DNA of 11,815 bases. It comes from Candidatus Methanoperedens sp. GTDB lineage: Archaea; Halobacteriota; Methanosarcinia; Methanosarcinales; Methanoperedenaceae. Each line of letters starts with the position of its first letter. Within the stretch, counting starts at the first letter, position 1. The stretch is taken from contig JAHFCV010000060.1 of NCBI GenBank assembly GCA_023249275.1, forward strand, positions 1 to 11,815, given 5' to 3'. The notes beneath the pieces were generated by a model. That model was not told the origin of the DNA, searched no databases, and worked only from the letters and a program-made list of their open reading frames with translations. Positions 5,579 through 10,713 of this stretch are shown here, in pieces. The translations under genes and the position numbers were made by a program.

Positions 5579-5755
5579 GAAAGCCTGCGGTTCGGAAATA
5601 TTTTCAGAGGCATCAAGCATTTCTATTGCCACAATTTTGTTATCTTCCCCATAATCGACTATGAGACCTTCTCGGATCTCATCGCTTTCTTTAACAGCCA
5701 TTTCCCTGAGAATCAGAGTGAGTGAATCTGTTTGCGGGTCGTATATTACTTTCAT
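5531..5755 (-). CDS. DUF2283 family protein, probable antitoxin
   Basis: The 74-residue product starts MKVIYDPQTDSLTLILRE, the characteristic opening of DUF2283, and contains EGLIVDYGEDNKIVAIEMLD, also typical. An upstream in-frame ATG at 5782 would lie inside the preceding gene; the ATG at 5755 gives the normal family N terminus and follows the AAAGAGGA sequence. Its start is one base after the stop of the DUF4258 gene, so the two are an operon on the minus strand. DUF2283 genes commonly neighbour DUF4258 genes and are regarded as their likely antitoxins; that role is inference here. The 3' end comes within about 15 bases of the end of the repeated fragment at 5408, so this gene abuts a cassette border. 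Confidence 0.82.
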   Translation of the reverse strand: MKVIYDPQTDSLTLILREMAVKESDEIREGLIVDYGEDNKIVAIEMLDASENISEPQAFLYEIKGQKAAHKAIA

Positions 5756-5756
5756 T

Positions 5757-6020
5757 TTAATCCTCTTTCCAGTATTTTTCAATTTTTGATGTTTTATACA
5801 CGGTTATAACATGAAATGCATTTTCTAACTCTTCTCCGATGACTCTAAGTAACATTTCTTTGTGTGCCATGTCATCATTATATCTTTTCTGCATAATAAT
5901 TCTATTCTTTTTTGCAGGTAGTTTCTGCATTGGATTTTCAATAAGGCGCTCTACTTCTTCTTTATCGATCTTGCGGAATTCTATTTCAAATAGAGCATGC
6001 TCAGAAAAAATAATTTTCAT
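5757..6020 (-). CDS. DUF4258 family protein, probable toxin
   Basis: The 87-residue protein fits DUF4258, small proteins related to RelE/BrnT-type toxins. Visible signatures are the start MKIIFSEHALFEIEFRKI, with His8 and a following Arg, the central KEEVERLIENP helix, and the C-terminal strand VITVYKTSKIEKYW. ATG at 6020 is preceded by AGGTGA, a good ribosome binding site. A minus-strand TATA-like stretch lies about 40 bases further upstream. The gene is first in a two-gene unit with DUF2283. It runs opposite to the other two modules in this island, so the modules were not moved together as one operon. RNase activity is inferred from distant relatives only. Confidence 0.8.
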   Translation of the reverse strand: MKIIFSEHALFEIEFRKIDKEEVERLIENPMQKLPAKKNRIIMQKRYNDDMAHKEMLLRVIGEELENAFHVITVYKTSKIEKYWKED

Positions 6021-6059
6021 TTCTTCACCTGTATTGTTGGCTAATAGTATAAATCCATC

Positions 6060-6071
6060 ATATATTTATTT
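6060..6071 (-). promoter_or_regulatory. Candidate TATA box for the DUF4258/DUF2283 pair
   Basis: Read on the minus strand, AATAAATATATG lies about 40 bases before the ATG at 6020. That is suitable for a transcript start near 6036-6040 and a short leader carrying the AGGTGA site. A second AT-rich stretch (TTTATACT, about 6046-6053) is an alternative. Confidence 0.35.
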
Positions 6072-6092
6072 TGATTAAAATCTGCATTGAAC

Positions 6093-6100
6093 TTTATAAA
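6093..6100 (+). promoter_or_regulatory. Candidate TATA box before repeat copy 3
   Basis: TTTATAAA is a near-ideal archaeal TATA sequence. It is about 50 bases before the ATG of the truncated gene fragment at 6146. If real, this fragment kept its own promoter region, or it drives reading into the third module. Confidence 0.3.
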
Positions 6101-6145
6101 CCGATAAACTAATGTCAGAACAGGACGTTTACAAGACTGAAAATT

Positions 6146-6247
6146 ATGCCAGAAAATACCAAAACCGAGGAATTCCTGCAAAAACTCGCGCCCTGTATCG
6201 AGCGCGGCGAGCTTGAGGCGTGCGTGGAGGGGGCGGCGCGGGTATAA
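6146..6247 (+). pseudogene. Repeated 5' gene fragment, copy 3
   Basis: Reads MPENTKTEEFLQKLAPCIER, then GELEACVEGAARV and a TAA at 6245-6247. Similarity to the other copies stops at about 6241, seven or so codons earlier than copies 2 and 4. It shares the GAGGCG (Glu-Ala) codons with copy 1. Its 5' flank AAAATTATGCC is also shared with copy 4, so the repeat includes a few bases before the start codon. The parent gene is not recognised. Confidence 0.7.
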
Positions 6248-6283
6248 AGGGCGTGAGATAAGTTCTCATGCTTTCTAAATCGA

Positions 6284-6292
6284 TTATATATA
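6284..6292 (+). promoter_or_regulatory. Candidate TATA box for the third TA module
   Basis: TTATATATA lies about 80 bases before the antitoxin ATG at 6367, in the only gap between copy 3 and that gene. It would give a leader of roughly 50 bases ending in the AGGTGA ribosome binding site. It resembles the GATTATAT stretch before the first module. Confidence 0.35.
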
Positions 6293-6366
6293 CAAGCTAA
6301 TGGAAATATGTGTTGTAAGAATTATTTGCAGTTGAATCGACAAAAAGCTCAAAGTGAGGTGAAATC

Positions 6367-6585
6367 ATGAAACAAATTCTAATTAAAGTGCCGCAATGGG
6401 TGGATGAAGAAGTCGTAAAGCTTCAAATGGAGAGAATACTGGCTCTTGAAAGTAAAAAAAGAGAACTGATTGAGGAGACATTAAAAAAATTAGATATTAG
6501 AGATGAAGACCTGATGGAGCTTGAGAATATAAGAGGAGAGGTATGGAAAAGGGAGAAGAAAAAACTAAGATTGAGTTCGTCATAG
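6367..6585 (+). CDS. Probable VapB-like antitoxin
   Basis: This small 72-residue acidic/basic protein starts MKQILIKVPQWVDEEVVKLQ and continues with a long charged helix (SKKRELIEETLKKLDIRDED). A strand followed by helices that precedes a PIN gene is typical of archaeal antitoxins that wrap around PIN toxins. The WKREKKKLRL tail could be the toxin-contacting part. The AGGTGA sequence ending 6 bases before ATG 6367 fixes the start. Its last 43 bases overlap the PIN gene in another frame, so the pair is translationally coupled. No named family was recognised with certainty; the role rests on size, position and overlap. Confidence 0.68.
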   Translation: MKQILIKVPQWVDEEVVKLQMERILALESKKRELIEETLKKLDIRDEDLMELENIRGEVWKREKKKLRLSSS

Positions 6586-7010
6586 ATACCAACATTCTTA
6601 TTTCCGCCTTAATCCCAAAAAATTCAAAACTCAGGGACATCATATTATCAGGGGATTTTCGTATTTATGCGCCTGAATATCTCTTGAAAGAGCTTGATAA
6701 ATACTGGGGTTTGATACTTGAAAAATCTGAAAAAAAGGGCGTTAGCAGGTCAAATATAGAGCTTGCTAAAGAGGAGCTTCTTTCAAAAATATTTTTTGAG
6801 CCTGATAAATTTTATCTTTTAAGAATTGAGGAAGCTTATAGTATCTGCCGGGAATTCGATGAGAAGGATACACCATTCATCGCACTATCTTTGATGTTAG
6901 ATATTCCAGTATTGACAAATGATAAAGGCATTCTTGAAAATGCCGGGATTTACAGAGTGTTAACTATTGAAGAACTCTTCAAGAATAAAACTGGACATGC
7001 AAGAAATTAA
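6543..7010 (+). CDS. PIN-domain toxin (VapC-like ribonuclease)
   Basis: The 155-residue PIN-domain protein is a predicted Mg-dependent ribonuclease acting as toxin. Its acidic residues are in the expected order: Asp15 in FVIDTNILISAL, Glu50 in LLKELDKY, Asp106/Asp109 in FDEKDTPFIAL and Asp127 in VLTNDKGI. The EFDEKDTPFIALSLMLDIPV and LTNDKG sequences are those of the COG1569/PIN_3-like branch, different from the DUF3368-type toxin in the first module. ATG 6543 follows AGAGGAGAGGT, a strong ribosome binding site. An internal start nearer the domain (before FVIDTN) is not available as ATG. The gene ends 5 bases before the fourth repeat copy. Family call is firm and target RNA unknown. Confidence 0.85.
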   Translation: MEKGEEKTKIEFVIDTNILISALIPKNSKLRDIILSGDFRIYAPEYLLKELDKYWGLILEKSEKKGVSRSNIELAKEELLSKIFFEPDKFYLLRIEEAYSICREFDEKDTPFIALSLMLDIPVLTNDKGILENAGIYRVLTIEELFKNKTGHARN

Positions 7011-7015
7011 AAATT

Positions 7016-7147
7016 ATGCCTGAAAACACCAAAACCCAAGAATTCCTGCTGAAACTTGCGCCCTGCATCGAGCGCGGCGAGCTTGAGAAGTGCGTGGAGG
7101 AGGCGGCGCGGCTGGCGGGGGAGATGGTAAGAAGAGGAAGTTATTAG
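7016..7147 (+). pseudogene. Repeated 5' gene fragment, copy 4
   Basis: Reads MPENTKTQEFLLKLAPCIER, then GELEKCVEEAARLAGEMVRR and GSY before a TAG at 7145-7147. It is the longest in-family match, together with copy 2, and starts 5 bases after the stop of the PIN gene. Downstream, in another frame (about 7168-7233), the sequence could encode DFVYALADVHGLERYGKI. That is compatible with a decayed continuation of a helical-repeat protein, so this copy may preserve more of the parent gene than the others. Parent function is not known; a TPR-type protein is only a guess. Confidence 0.68.
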
Positions 7148-7296
7148 GTTAATCCCTAAAACAGTTAGACTTTGTTTATGCACTTGCGGATGTGCATGGT
7201 CTGGAAAGATATGGAAAAATACCAATATTTTTGATTCGATTGTGTTAACTTAGATTTTTAAATAAGCTAAGCGTAAAGGTAAGGAGGTGATATAAC

Positions 7297-7608
7297 ATGG
7301 ATCAAAATCCATATGAACTGTTCCAGAAGGAATGTCCAGAGCTGGCTGCTCGATTCAACGATTTGGTTGAGACACAAAAATCATTGAAGGGGCTCGATGC
7401 TAAAACCAAGCAACTACTCAACATTGCCATCCAAACAGCAAATCGAAACCCAAGAGGTGTGAAAATGCATGCGATGATGGCAAGAAACGAAGGTGCAACA
7501 AAAGACGAAATTGTGAGCGCTGTGGCGATGAATCTTCATCTTTCTGGTCTCACTGCAGTGCTGGAGTGTCTTCCAGTAGCCCTTGAAGGATTTGAGGGAA
7601 AAAGGTAA
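7297..7608 (+). CDS. Carboxymuconolactone decarboxylase-like (AhpD fold) protein
   Basis: This 103-residue all-helical protein fits the CMD/AhpD superfamily: GLDAKTKQLLNIAIQTANRN followed by KMHAMMARNEGATKDEIVSA and a Gly/Leu-rich helix (GLTAVLECLPVALEGF). The family usually forms trimers or hexamers. AhpD-type members reduce peroxide partners with a Cys-x-x-Cys in the helix that ends with His. Here that segment is NRNPRGVKMH, so both cysteines are absent while His58 and the GATKDEI turn remain. The only cysteines (Cys13 and Cys91) are elsewhere. It is thus more like non-redox CMD members, and the activity cannot be assigned. An excellent ribosome binding site, AAGGAGGTGA at 7281-7290, precedes the ATG. 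It heads a likely operon with the next two genes. Confidence 0.82.
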   Translation: MDQNPYELFQKECPELAARFNDLVETQKSLKGLDAKTKQLLNIAIQTANRNPRGVKMHAMMARNEGATKDEIVSAVAMNLHLSGLTAVLECLPVALEGFEGKR

Positions 7609-7618
7609 TGAGATTATT

Positions 7619-7921
7619 ATGAAAGCAAGTAATGTTTATTCAAAGAAAATATCTTCAGAAGAGGCACAGGAGGGTTTTATTCTGATTTTTAAGAATAAAC
7701 TTTCCTTCTTTTCTTCTGTTGGAAGCACTTTTGACCTTGTGAAAGATAATCTATGTAAAAGAGTAAAAGTCGAGGCTGTCCATTGCACTTGCAGAGGTCT
7801 CAATTTACCCCACGAGCATTACTTTATTCGCTGGAGCGAATTAAAGGCTGGGGATAATATCGAAATTGAAAAAGACCCTAAAAAAGATGACAGATATATT
7901 TTGAAAATTTGTAGGATATGA
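7619..7921 (+). CDS. Unrecognised 100-residue protein with Cys-x-Cys and His-x-His
   Basis: Function not recognised. The product has a beta-rich look. It contains EEAQEGFILIFKNKLSFF, then a cluster VHCTCRGLNLPHEHYFIRW (His55, Cys56, Cys58, His65, His67) and LKAGDNIEIEKDP near the end. The Cys/His cluster could bind a metal such as zinc or iron. The EHYFIRWSEL part is reminiscent of the EHYIEWIEL segment of desulfoferrodoxin-type superoxide reductases, but the remaining iron ligands of that family are not seen, so I do not assign it. The ATG at 7619, 10 bases after the CMD stop and preceded by AAAGGT, is preferred over an in-frame ATG at 7583 inside the CMD gene. Its TGA overlaps the ATG of the TatD-like gene (ATGA), implying coupled translation. 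Confidence 0.7.
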   Translation: MKASNVYSKKISSEEAQEGFILIFKNKLSFFSSVGSTFDLVKDNLCKRVKVEAVHCTCRGLNLPHEHYFIRWSELKAGDNIEIEKDPKKDDRYILKICRI

Positions 7922-8760
7922 CCACCCCCCCCATCCTCGACAACCACATGCACCTCAACCCCGCAGGGAGGTGCCTCGAAGCAGTCCGCGAGTTTGCGCG
8001 CGCGGGAGGCACGCATCTCGTACTTGTCTCGCTTCCGCCGTGGTCTCTTGGCATCGAGATTAATGCGCCTGATGATTACAGGCAGGTGTTTGACAAAGTC
8101 CTGAAAATCTCACAGCGCGCCGGGGAAGCTGAGAAGGTAAAGGTATTCGTGGTGCTGGGCGTGCATCCTGCCGAGCTGACCAAATATTACGGGCGCCTCG
8201 GACTTACGCGCGCTGTGGAGGTGATGAAAGGCGGGCTTGAAATCGCCACCGAATACGTAGAAAAAGGTCTTGCGGTTGGATTGAAATCCGGGCGCCCTCA
8301 CTACGAAGTTGAGCCGAAACTTTGGGACGCCTCCAATGATATCATGCGCTACAGCTTCACGCTGGCAAAAGATGCAGGATGCGCCGTGCAAGTGCACACC
8401 GAAAGCGCCACAGAAGAAGGGCTGGCTGAAATCGCGGGGATTGCCAGAGATGCTGGTTTGTCACCTGAGAAAGTCGTCAAGCATTTTTCGCCGCCCATGG
8501 TGAAAATCTGTGAGAAAATCGGTATTTTCCCAAGCGTTCTTGCAAGTGAGGATGCGATACAAAAGGCTCTCGGCGAAGGCACACGTTTCATGATGGAAAC
8601 CGATTACATCGACGACCCCAAAAGACCGGGCTCTGTACTTGGACCAAAGACCGTCCCGAAGAGGACAAAAGAACTGATACCCGAGTGGGGCGAGGATGTT
8701 TTCTGGAAGATTCATAAAGAGAATCCTGAAAAGGTTTATGGCGTAGAAATCAATGTTTAG
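7918..8760 (+). CDS. TatD-related metal-dependent hydrolase (COG1831-like)
   Basis: The 280-residue protein belongs to the archaeal TatD-related branch of the amidohydrolase superfamily, predicted metal-dependent hydrolases or DNases with a TIM-barrel fold. Ligand candidates appear in order: His10 and His12 in LDNHMHLN after strand 1, His83 in LGVHPAE, His160 in VQVHTES, His189 in VKHFSPP and Asp229 in METDYIDD. At the position where bacterial TatD has the metal-bridging Glu, this protein reads GLKSGRPHYEV, so Lys123 may take the bridging role, as carboxylated lysines do in other amidohydrolases; that is inference. The ATG overlaps the previous stop by ATGA. The gene is GC-richer than the TA genes upstream, like core genes. 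The substrate is unknown. It converges with a lipoprotein gene. Confidence 0.85.
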   Translation: MTTPPILDNHMHLNPAGRCLEAVREFARAGGTHLVLVSLPPWSLGIEINAPDDYRQVFDKVLKISQRAGEAEKVKVFVVLGVHPAELTKYYGRLGLTRAVEVMKGGLEIATEYVEKGLAVGLKSGRPHYEVEPKLWDASNDIMRYSFTLAKDAGCAVQVHTESATEEGLAEIAGIARDAGLSPEKVVKHFSPPMVKICEKIGIFPSVLASEDAIQKALGEGTRFMMETDYIDDPKRPGSVLGPKTVPKRTKELIPEWGEDVFWKIHKENPEKVYGVEINV

Positions 8761-8797
8761 CTACACCTTCTTAATCATCACACAACATCAACAAGCG

Positions 8798-8842
8798 CTG
8801 GGGCAAGCCCCAGACCCCGCGCGGAGGCGCCGCCTGGCGGCG
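8798..8842. terminator. GC-rich hairpin pair between convergent genes
   Basis: CTGGGGC-aa-GCCCCAG at 8798-8813 is a perfect 7-bp stem. It is followed by CGCCG/CGGCG around CCTGG at 8828-8842. The two lie between the stop of the TatD-like gene (8760) and the stop of the opposing lipoprotein gene (8856). The place suits a bidirectional transcription end, but there is no clear T-run. It could also be an unrelated intergenic repeat. Confidence 0.35.
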
Positions 8843-8855
8843 GGTTTACCGATAG

Positions 8856-9377
8856 TTATGGTTTTACTGTTATTGTCTGGTTCTCGATATTCGGCCATTC
8901 TTCAATTGAGAATGTATACGTCCCGGTCTTGTTAAACGTGTAATCAAAGCGCTCGGTCTGATAGCGCATGAGTCCTGTCCTCCCGCTCCAGAGTCCTTCA
9001 TTGCTTACCACAGTAAGAGGAAAATCGTAGCTGTCGTCATTTATCCATCTGACGCTGTCTCCTGCACGAATGGTAAAATTCAGTGTGTTAAAGCCAGCCG
9101 GGAGGTCATAAGAAGAATTTCCCCTAATCGCCCTTACCCTGTAAAAACCATAATCGCTGTCAACCCAGACCCTGTACATTATGGGCTCAAGAGAAGGAGT
9201 TGGAGAAACTGTCAGGGCAGGAGTCGGTGATAGGGTTGGAAAGACGGTAGGCAGCATAGTCTTTGTTACTGTCGGAGTTGGAGTCGGTGCAGGAGTTCCA
9301 ACCTGAGGATTAACACATCCAAGGAAAAAGAGCGAAATGATTACGATGACAACAGGGATTAATTTATTAATTTTCAT
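8856..9377 (-). CDS. Surface lipoprotein with cupredoxin-like domain lacking copper ligands
   Basis: The protein (173 residues from ATG 9377; a GTG two codons earlier is possible) has a signal peptide with lipobox LFFLGC. A Pro/Thr-rich linker follows (TPAPTPTPTVTKTMLPTVFP and similar), then a beta-rich domain of about 105 residues. RAGDSVRWINDDSYDFPLTV, SNEGLWSG, and FDYTFNKTGTYTFSIEEWPN followed by QTITV have the layout of cupredoxins. In cupredoxins this layout would hold the first His (after the NDD segment) and the Cys-His-Met ligand loop (after GTYTF). The domain contains no His and no Cys, so it should not bind type-1 copper. It is likely a tethered extracellular protein of structural or binding role. 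GGTG about 7 bases before ATG 9377 supports that start. Confidence 0.72.
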   Translation of the reverse strand: MKINKLIPVVIVIISLFFLGCVNPQVGTPAPTPTPTVTKTMLPTVFPTLSPTPALTVSPTPSLEPIMYRVWVDSDYGFYRVRAIRGNSSYDLPAGFNTLNFTIRAGDSVRWINDDSYDFPLTVVSNEGLWSGRTGLMRYQTERFDYTFNKTGTYTFSIEEWPNIENQTITVKP

Positions 9378-9451
9378 AGCCACACCAATAACAATGTTAG
9401 CATTATTCGTAAATAACCTTATCGATGCTGAACAGGAAAACCATTCCGTTA

Positions 9452-9459
9452 TTTATATA
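9452..9459 (+). promoter_or_regulatory. TATA box for phosphoglycerate kinase
   Basis: TTTATATA is centred about 34 bases before the ATG at 9490. Archaeal transcription starts about 25 bases downstream of the box centre, so the predicted start is near 9480 with a leader of only about 10 bases. That agrees with the lack of a Shine-Dalgarno sequence. Confidence 0.5.
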
Positions 9460-9489
9460 GCCATCTTCTGAGAATTAAACCACCTCTAT

Positions 9490-10713
9490 ATGATGCGTGA
9501 TTACCTTACACTGGATGACATTAACATAAAAGGGAAGACCATTTTATGCAGGCTCGACCTGAACTCGCCGATGGACCCAAACGGCACGATTCTTGACGAC
9601 AGCAGGTTCAGGAGCCACCTCACAACACTGAAAGAGCTTGAAGATTCAAAAGTGGTTCTCCTGTCCCACCAGAGCCGCCCCGGCAAAAGCGATTTTACAA
9701 CCATGGAACCACATGCAAGACAACTATCAAAACTGATGCGAAAAAATGTGGATTACATCGATGATATATTCGGTTCCCATGCGCTTGACTCAATCAAGAA
9801 AATGAGCAAAGGCGACATAATCCTGCTTGAGAATGCCCGCTTCTACTCGGAAGAATCACTCGAACGCACTCCAAAAGAGCACACCAGAACCCACATGGTG
9901 CGCGGACTTTCGCCCCTTTGCGATGTTTTCATGAACGATGCCTTTTCAGTTTCCCACAGGTCTCATCTATCTGTAACCGGCTTCACAGATGTACTGCCAG
10001 GCATCGCAGGCAGGGTAATGGAAAAAGAGATAGACTCGCTTAACAGGGGTATGTCATGCAGCGAGCGCCCCTGTATATATGTGCTTGGAGGCGCAAAAGT
10101 GGACGACTCAATAAGAGTCACAAAAAACGTGCTTGAGCGGGGATGCGCGGACAGGGTACTGGTTACCGGTGTTGTGGCGAATGTTTTTCTTGCTGCTTCG
10201 GGTGTGAAGATTGGAAGCGGAAATATGAGCTTTATTGAAAAGCAGGGATATATCGACCAGATAGACATCGCCCGTGAGTTACTTTCGCGATTTGGAGATA
10301 ACATCGGGCTGCCCGTAGATGTTGCCTTGAATAAAAACGACGAGCGCGTGGAAGAAAAAGTCCACGCTCTCAAAACCGAATTGCCTATTCACGACATCGG
10401 AATCGAGACTATGGTTAAATTCTCAAGGGAAATCAGCAGCGCAAAGACAGTAGTGATGAACGGTCCTGCAGGCGTGTTTGAAAAAGAGGCTTTTGCCCTG
10501 GGAACCCATGAACTCATAAAAGCAGGCACGAAATCAGGGTTCTCGGTTATCGGGGGAGGGCATATTGCGGCTGCTGTTGAGCATTTCGGCATTTCCAGCA
10601 AATTTTCCCATGTCAGCACCGGGGGCGGCGCTTGCATTGATTTTTTAGCGGGTGAAAAACTGCCCGGTATTGAGGCTTTAAAGGATGCAGCCAGGAAATT
10701 CAGGAAAAAGTAG
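9490..10713 (+). CDS. pgk: Phosphoglycerate kinase
   Basis: It catalyses reversible phosphate transfer between 1,3-bisphosphoglycerate and ADP in glycolysis and gluconeogenesis; methane-metabolising archaea mainly use it for gluconeogenesis. The 407-residue length and archaeal style are normal. The N-terminal substrate domain has CRLDLNSP (20-27, Arg21, Asp23, Asn25), the DSRFR segment and SHQSRPG (59-65). It also has LLENARFY (112-119) and NDAFSVSHRSH (149-159). The C-terminal nucleotide domain has LGGAKVDDS with Lys203, NGPAGVFE (324-331), GGGHIAAAVE (355-364) and STGGGACIDFL (376-386). All key residues are present. Two ATGs occur in tandem (9490 and 9493) and either may be used. The 3' end overlaps the possible start of the next gene by 29 bases, suggesting co-transcription. 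Confidence 0.97.
   Translation: MMRDYLTLDDINIKGKTILCRLDLNSPMDPNGTILDDSRFRSHLTTLKELEDSKVVLLSHQSRPGKSDFTTMEPHARQLSKLMRKNVDYIDDIFGSHALDSIKKMSKGDIILLENARFYSEESLERTPKEHTRTHMVRGLSPLCDVFMNDAFSVSHRSHLSVTGFTDVLPGIAGRVMEKEIDSLNRGMSCSERPCIYVLGGAKVDDSIRVTKNVLERGCADRVLVTGVVANVFLAASGVKIGSGNMSFIEKQGYIDQIDIARELLSRFGDNIGLPVDVALNKNDERVEEKVHALKTELPIHDIGIETMVKFSREISSAKTVVMNGPAGVFEKEAFALGTHELIKAGTKSGFSVIGGGHIAAAVEHFGISSKFSHVSTGGGACIDFLAGEKLPGIEALKDAARKFRKK

Larger units (their letters stand above)
4367..7147 (+). other. Island of three TA-like modules separated by four direct repeats
   Basis: Copies of one ~100-bp gene start occur at 4367, 5408, 6146 and 7016, all on the plus strand. Between them lie three different two-gene modules of about 0.94, 0.62 and 0.77 kb: PIN/UPF0175, DUF2283/DUF4258 (minus strand) and VapB-like/PIN. 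The repeats are GC-rich with codons such as GAG CGC GGC GAG, while the modules are AT-rich, which suggests separate origins. No recombinase or transposase is encoded. The order repeat-module-repeat is what serial insertion at a recurring target, or unequal recombination among paralogous genes, would leave. Confidence 0.7.

Noticed and set aside
4367..7147. A classical composite transposon or insertion sequence
   Set aside because: No transposase, no terminal inverted repeats and no short target duplications were found; the repeats are same-direction fragments of a coding sequence.
7007..7225. Minus-strand 72-codon ORF
   Set aside because: It is antisense to repeat copy 4 and its flank, has no ribosome binding site or recognisable domain, and the plus-strand repeat explains the sequence.
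7619..7921. Superoxide reductase (desulfoferrodoxin/neelaredoxin)
   Set aside because: Only the EHY..W.EL stretch is similar; the other histidine ligands and the C-terminal CN.HG motif are absent.
8753..8935. Plus-strand 60-codon ORF over the convergent intergenic region
   Set aside because: It runs through the GC-rich hairpins and then antisense to the lipoprotein gene, and the product looks like translated non-coding sequence.
9963..10373. Minus-strand 136-codon ORF inside pgk
   Set aside because: It is a Ser/Thr-rich shadow of pgk's coding pattern with no start signal, while the plus-strand gene has every family motif.
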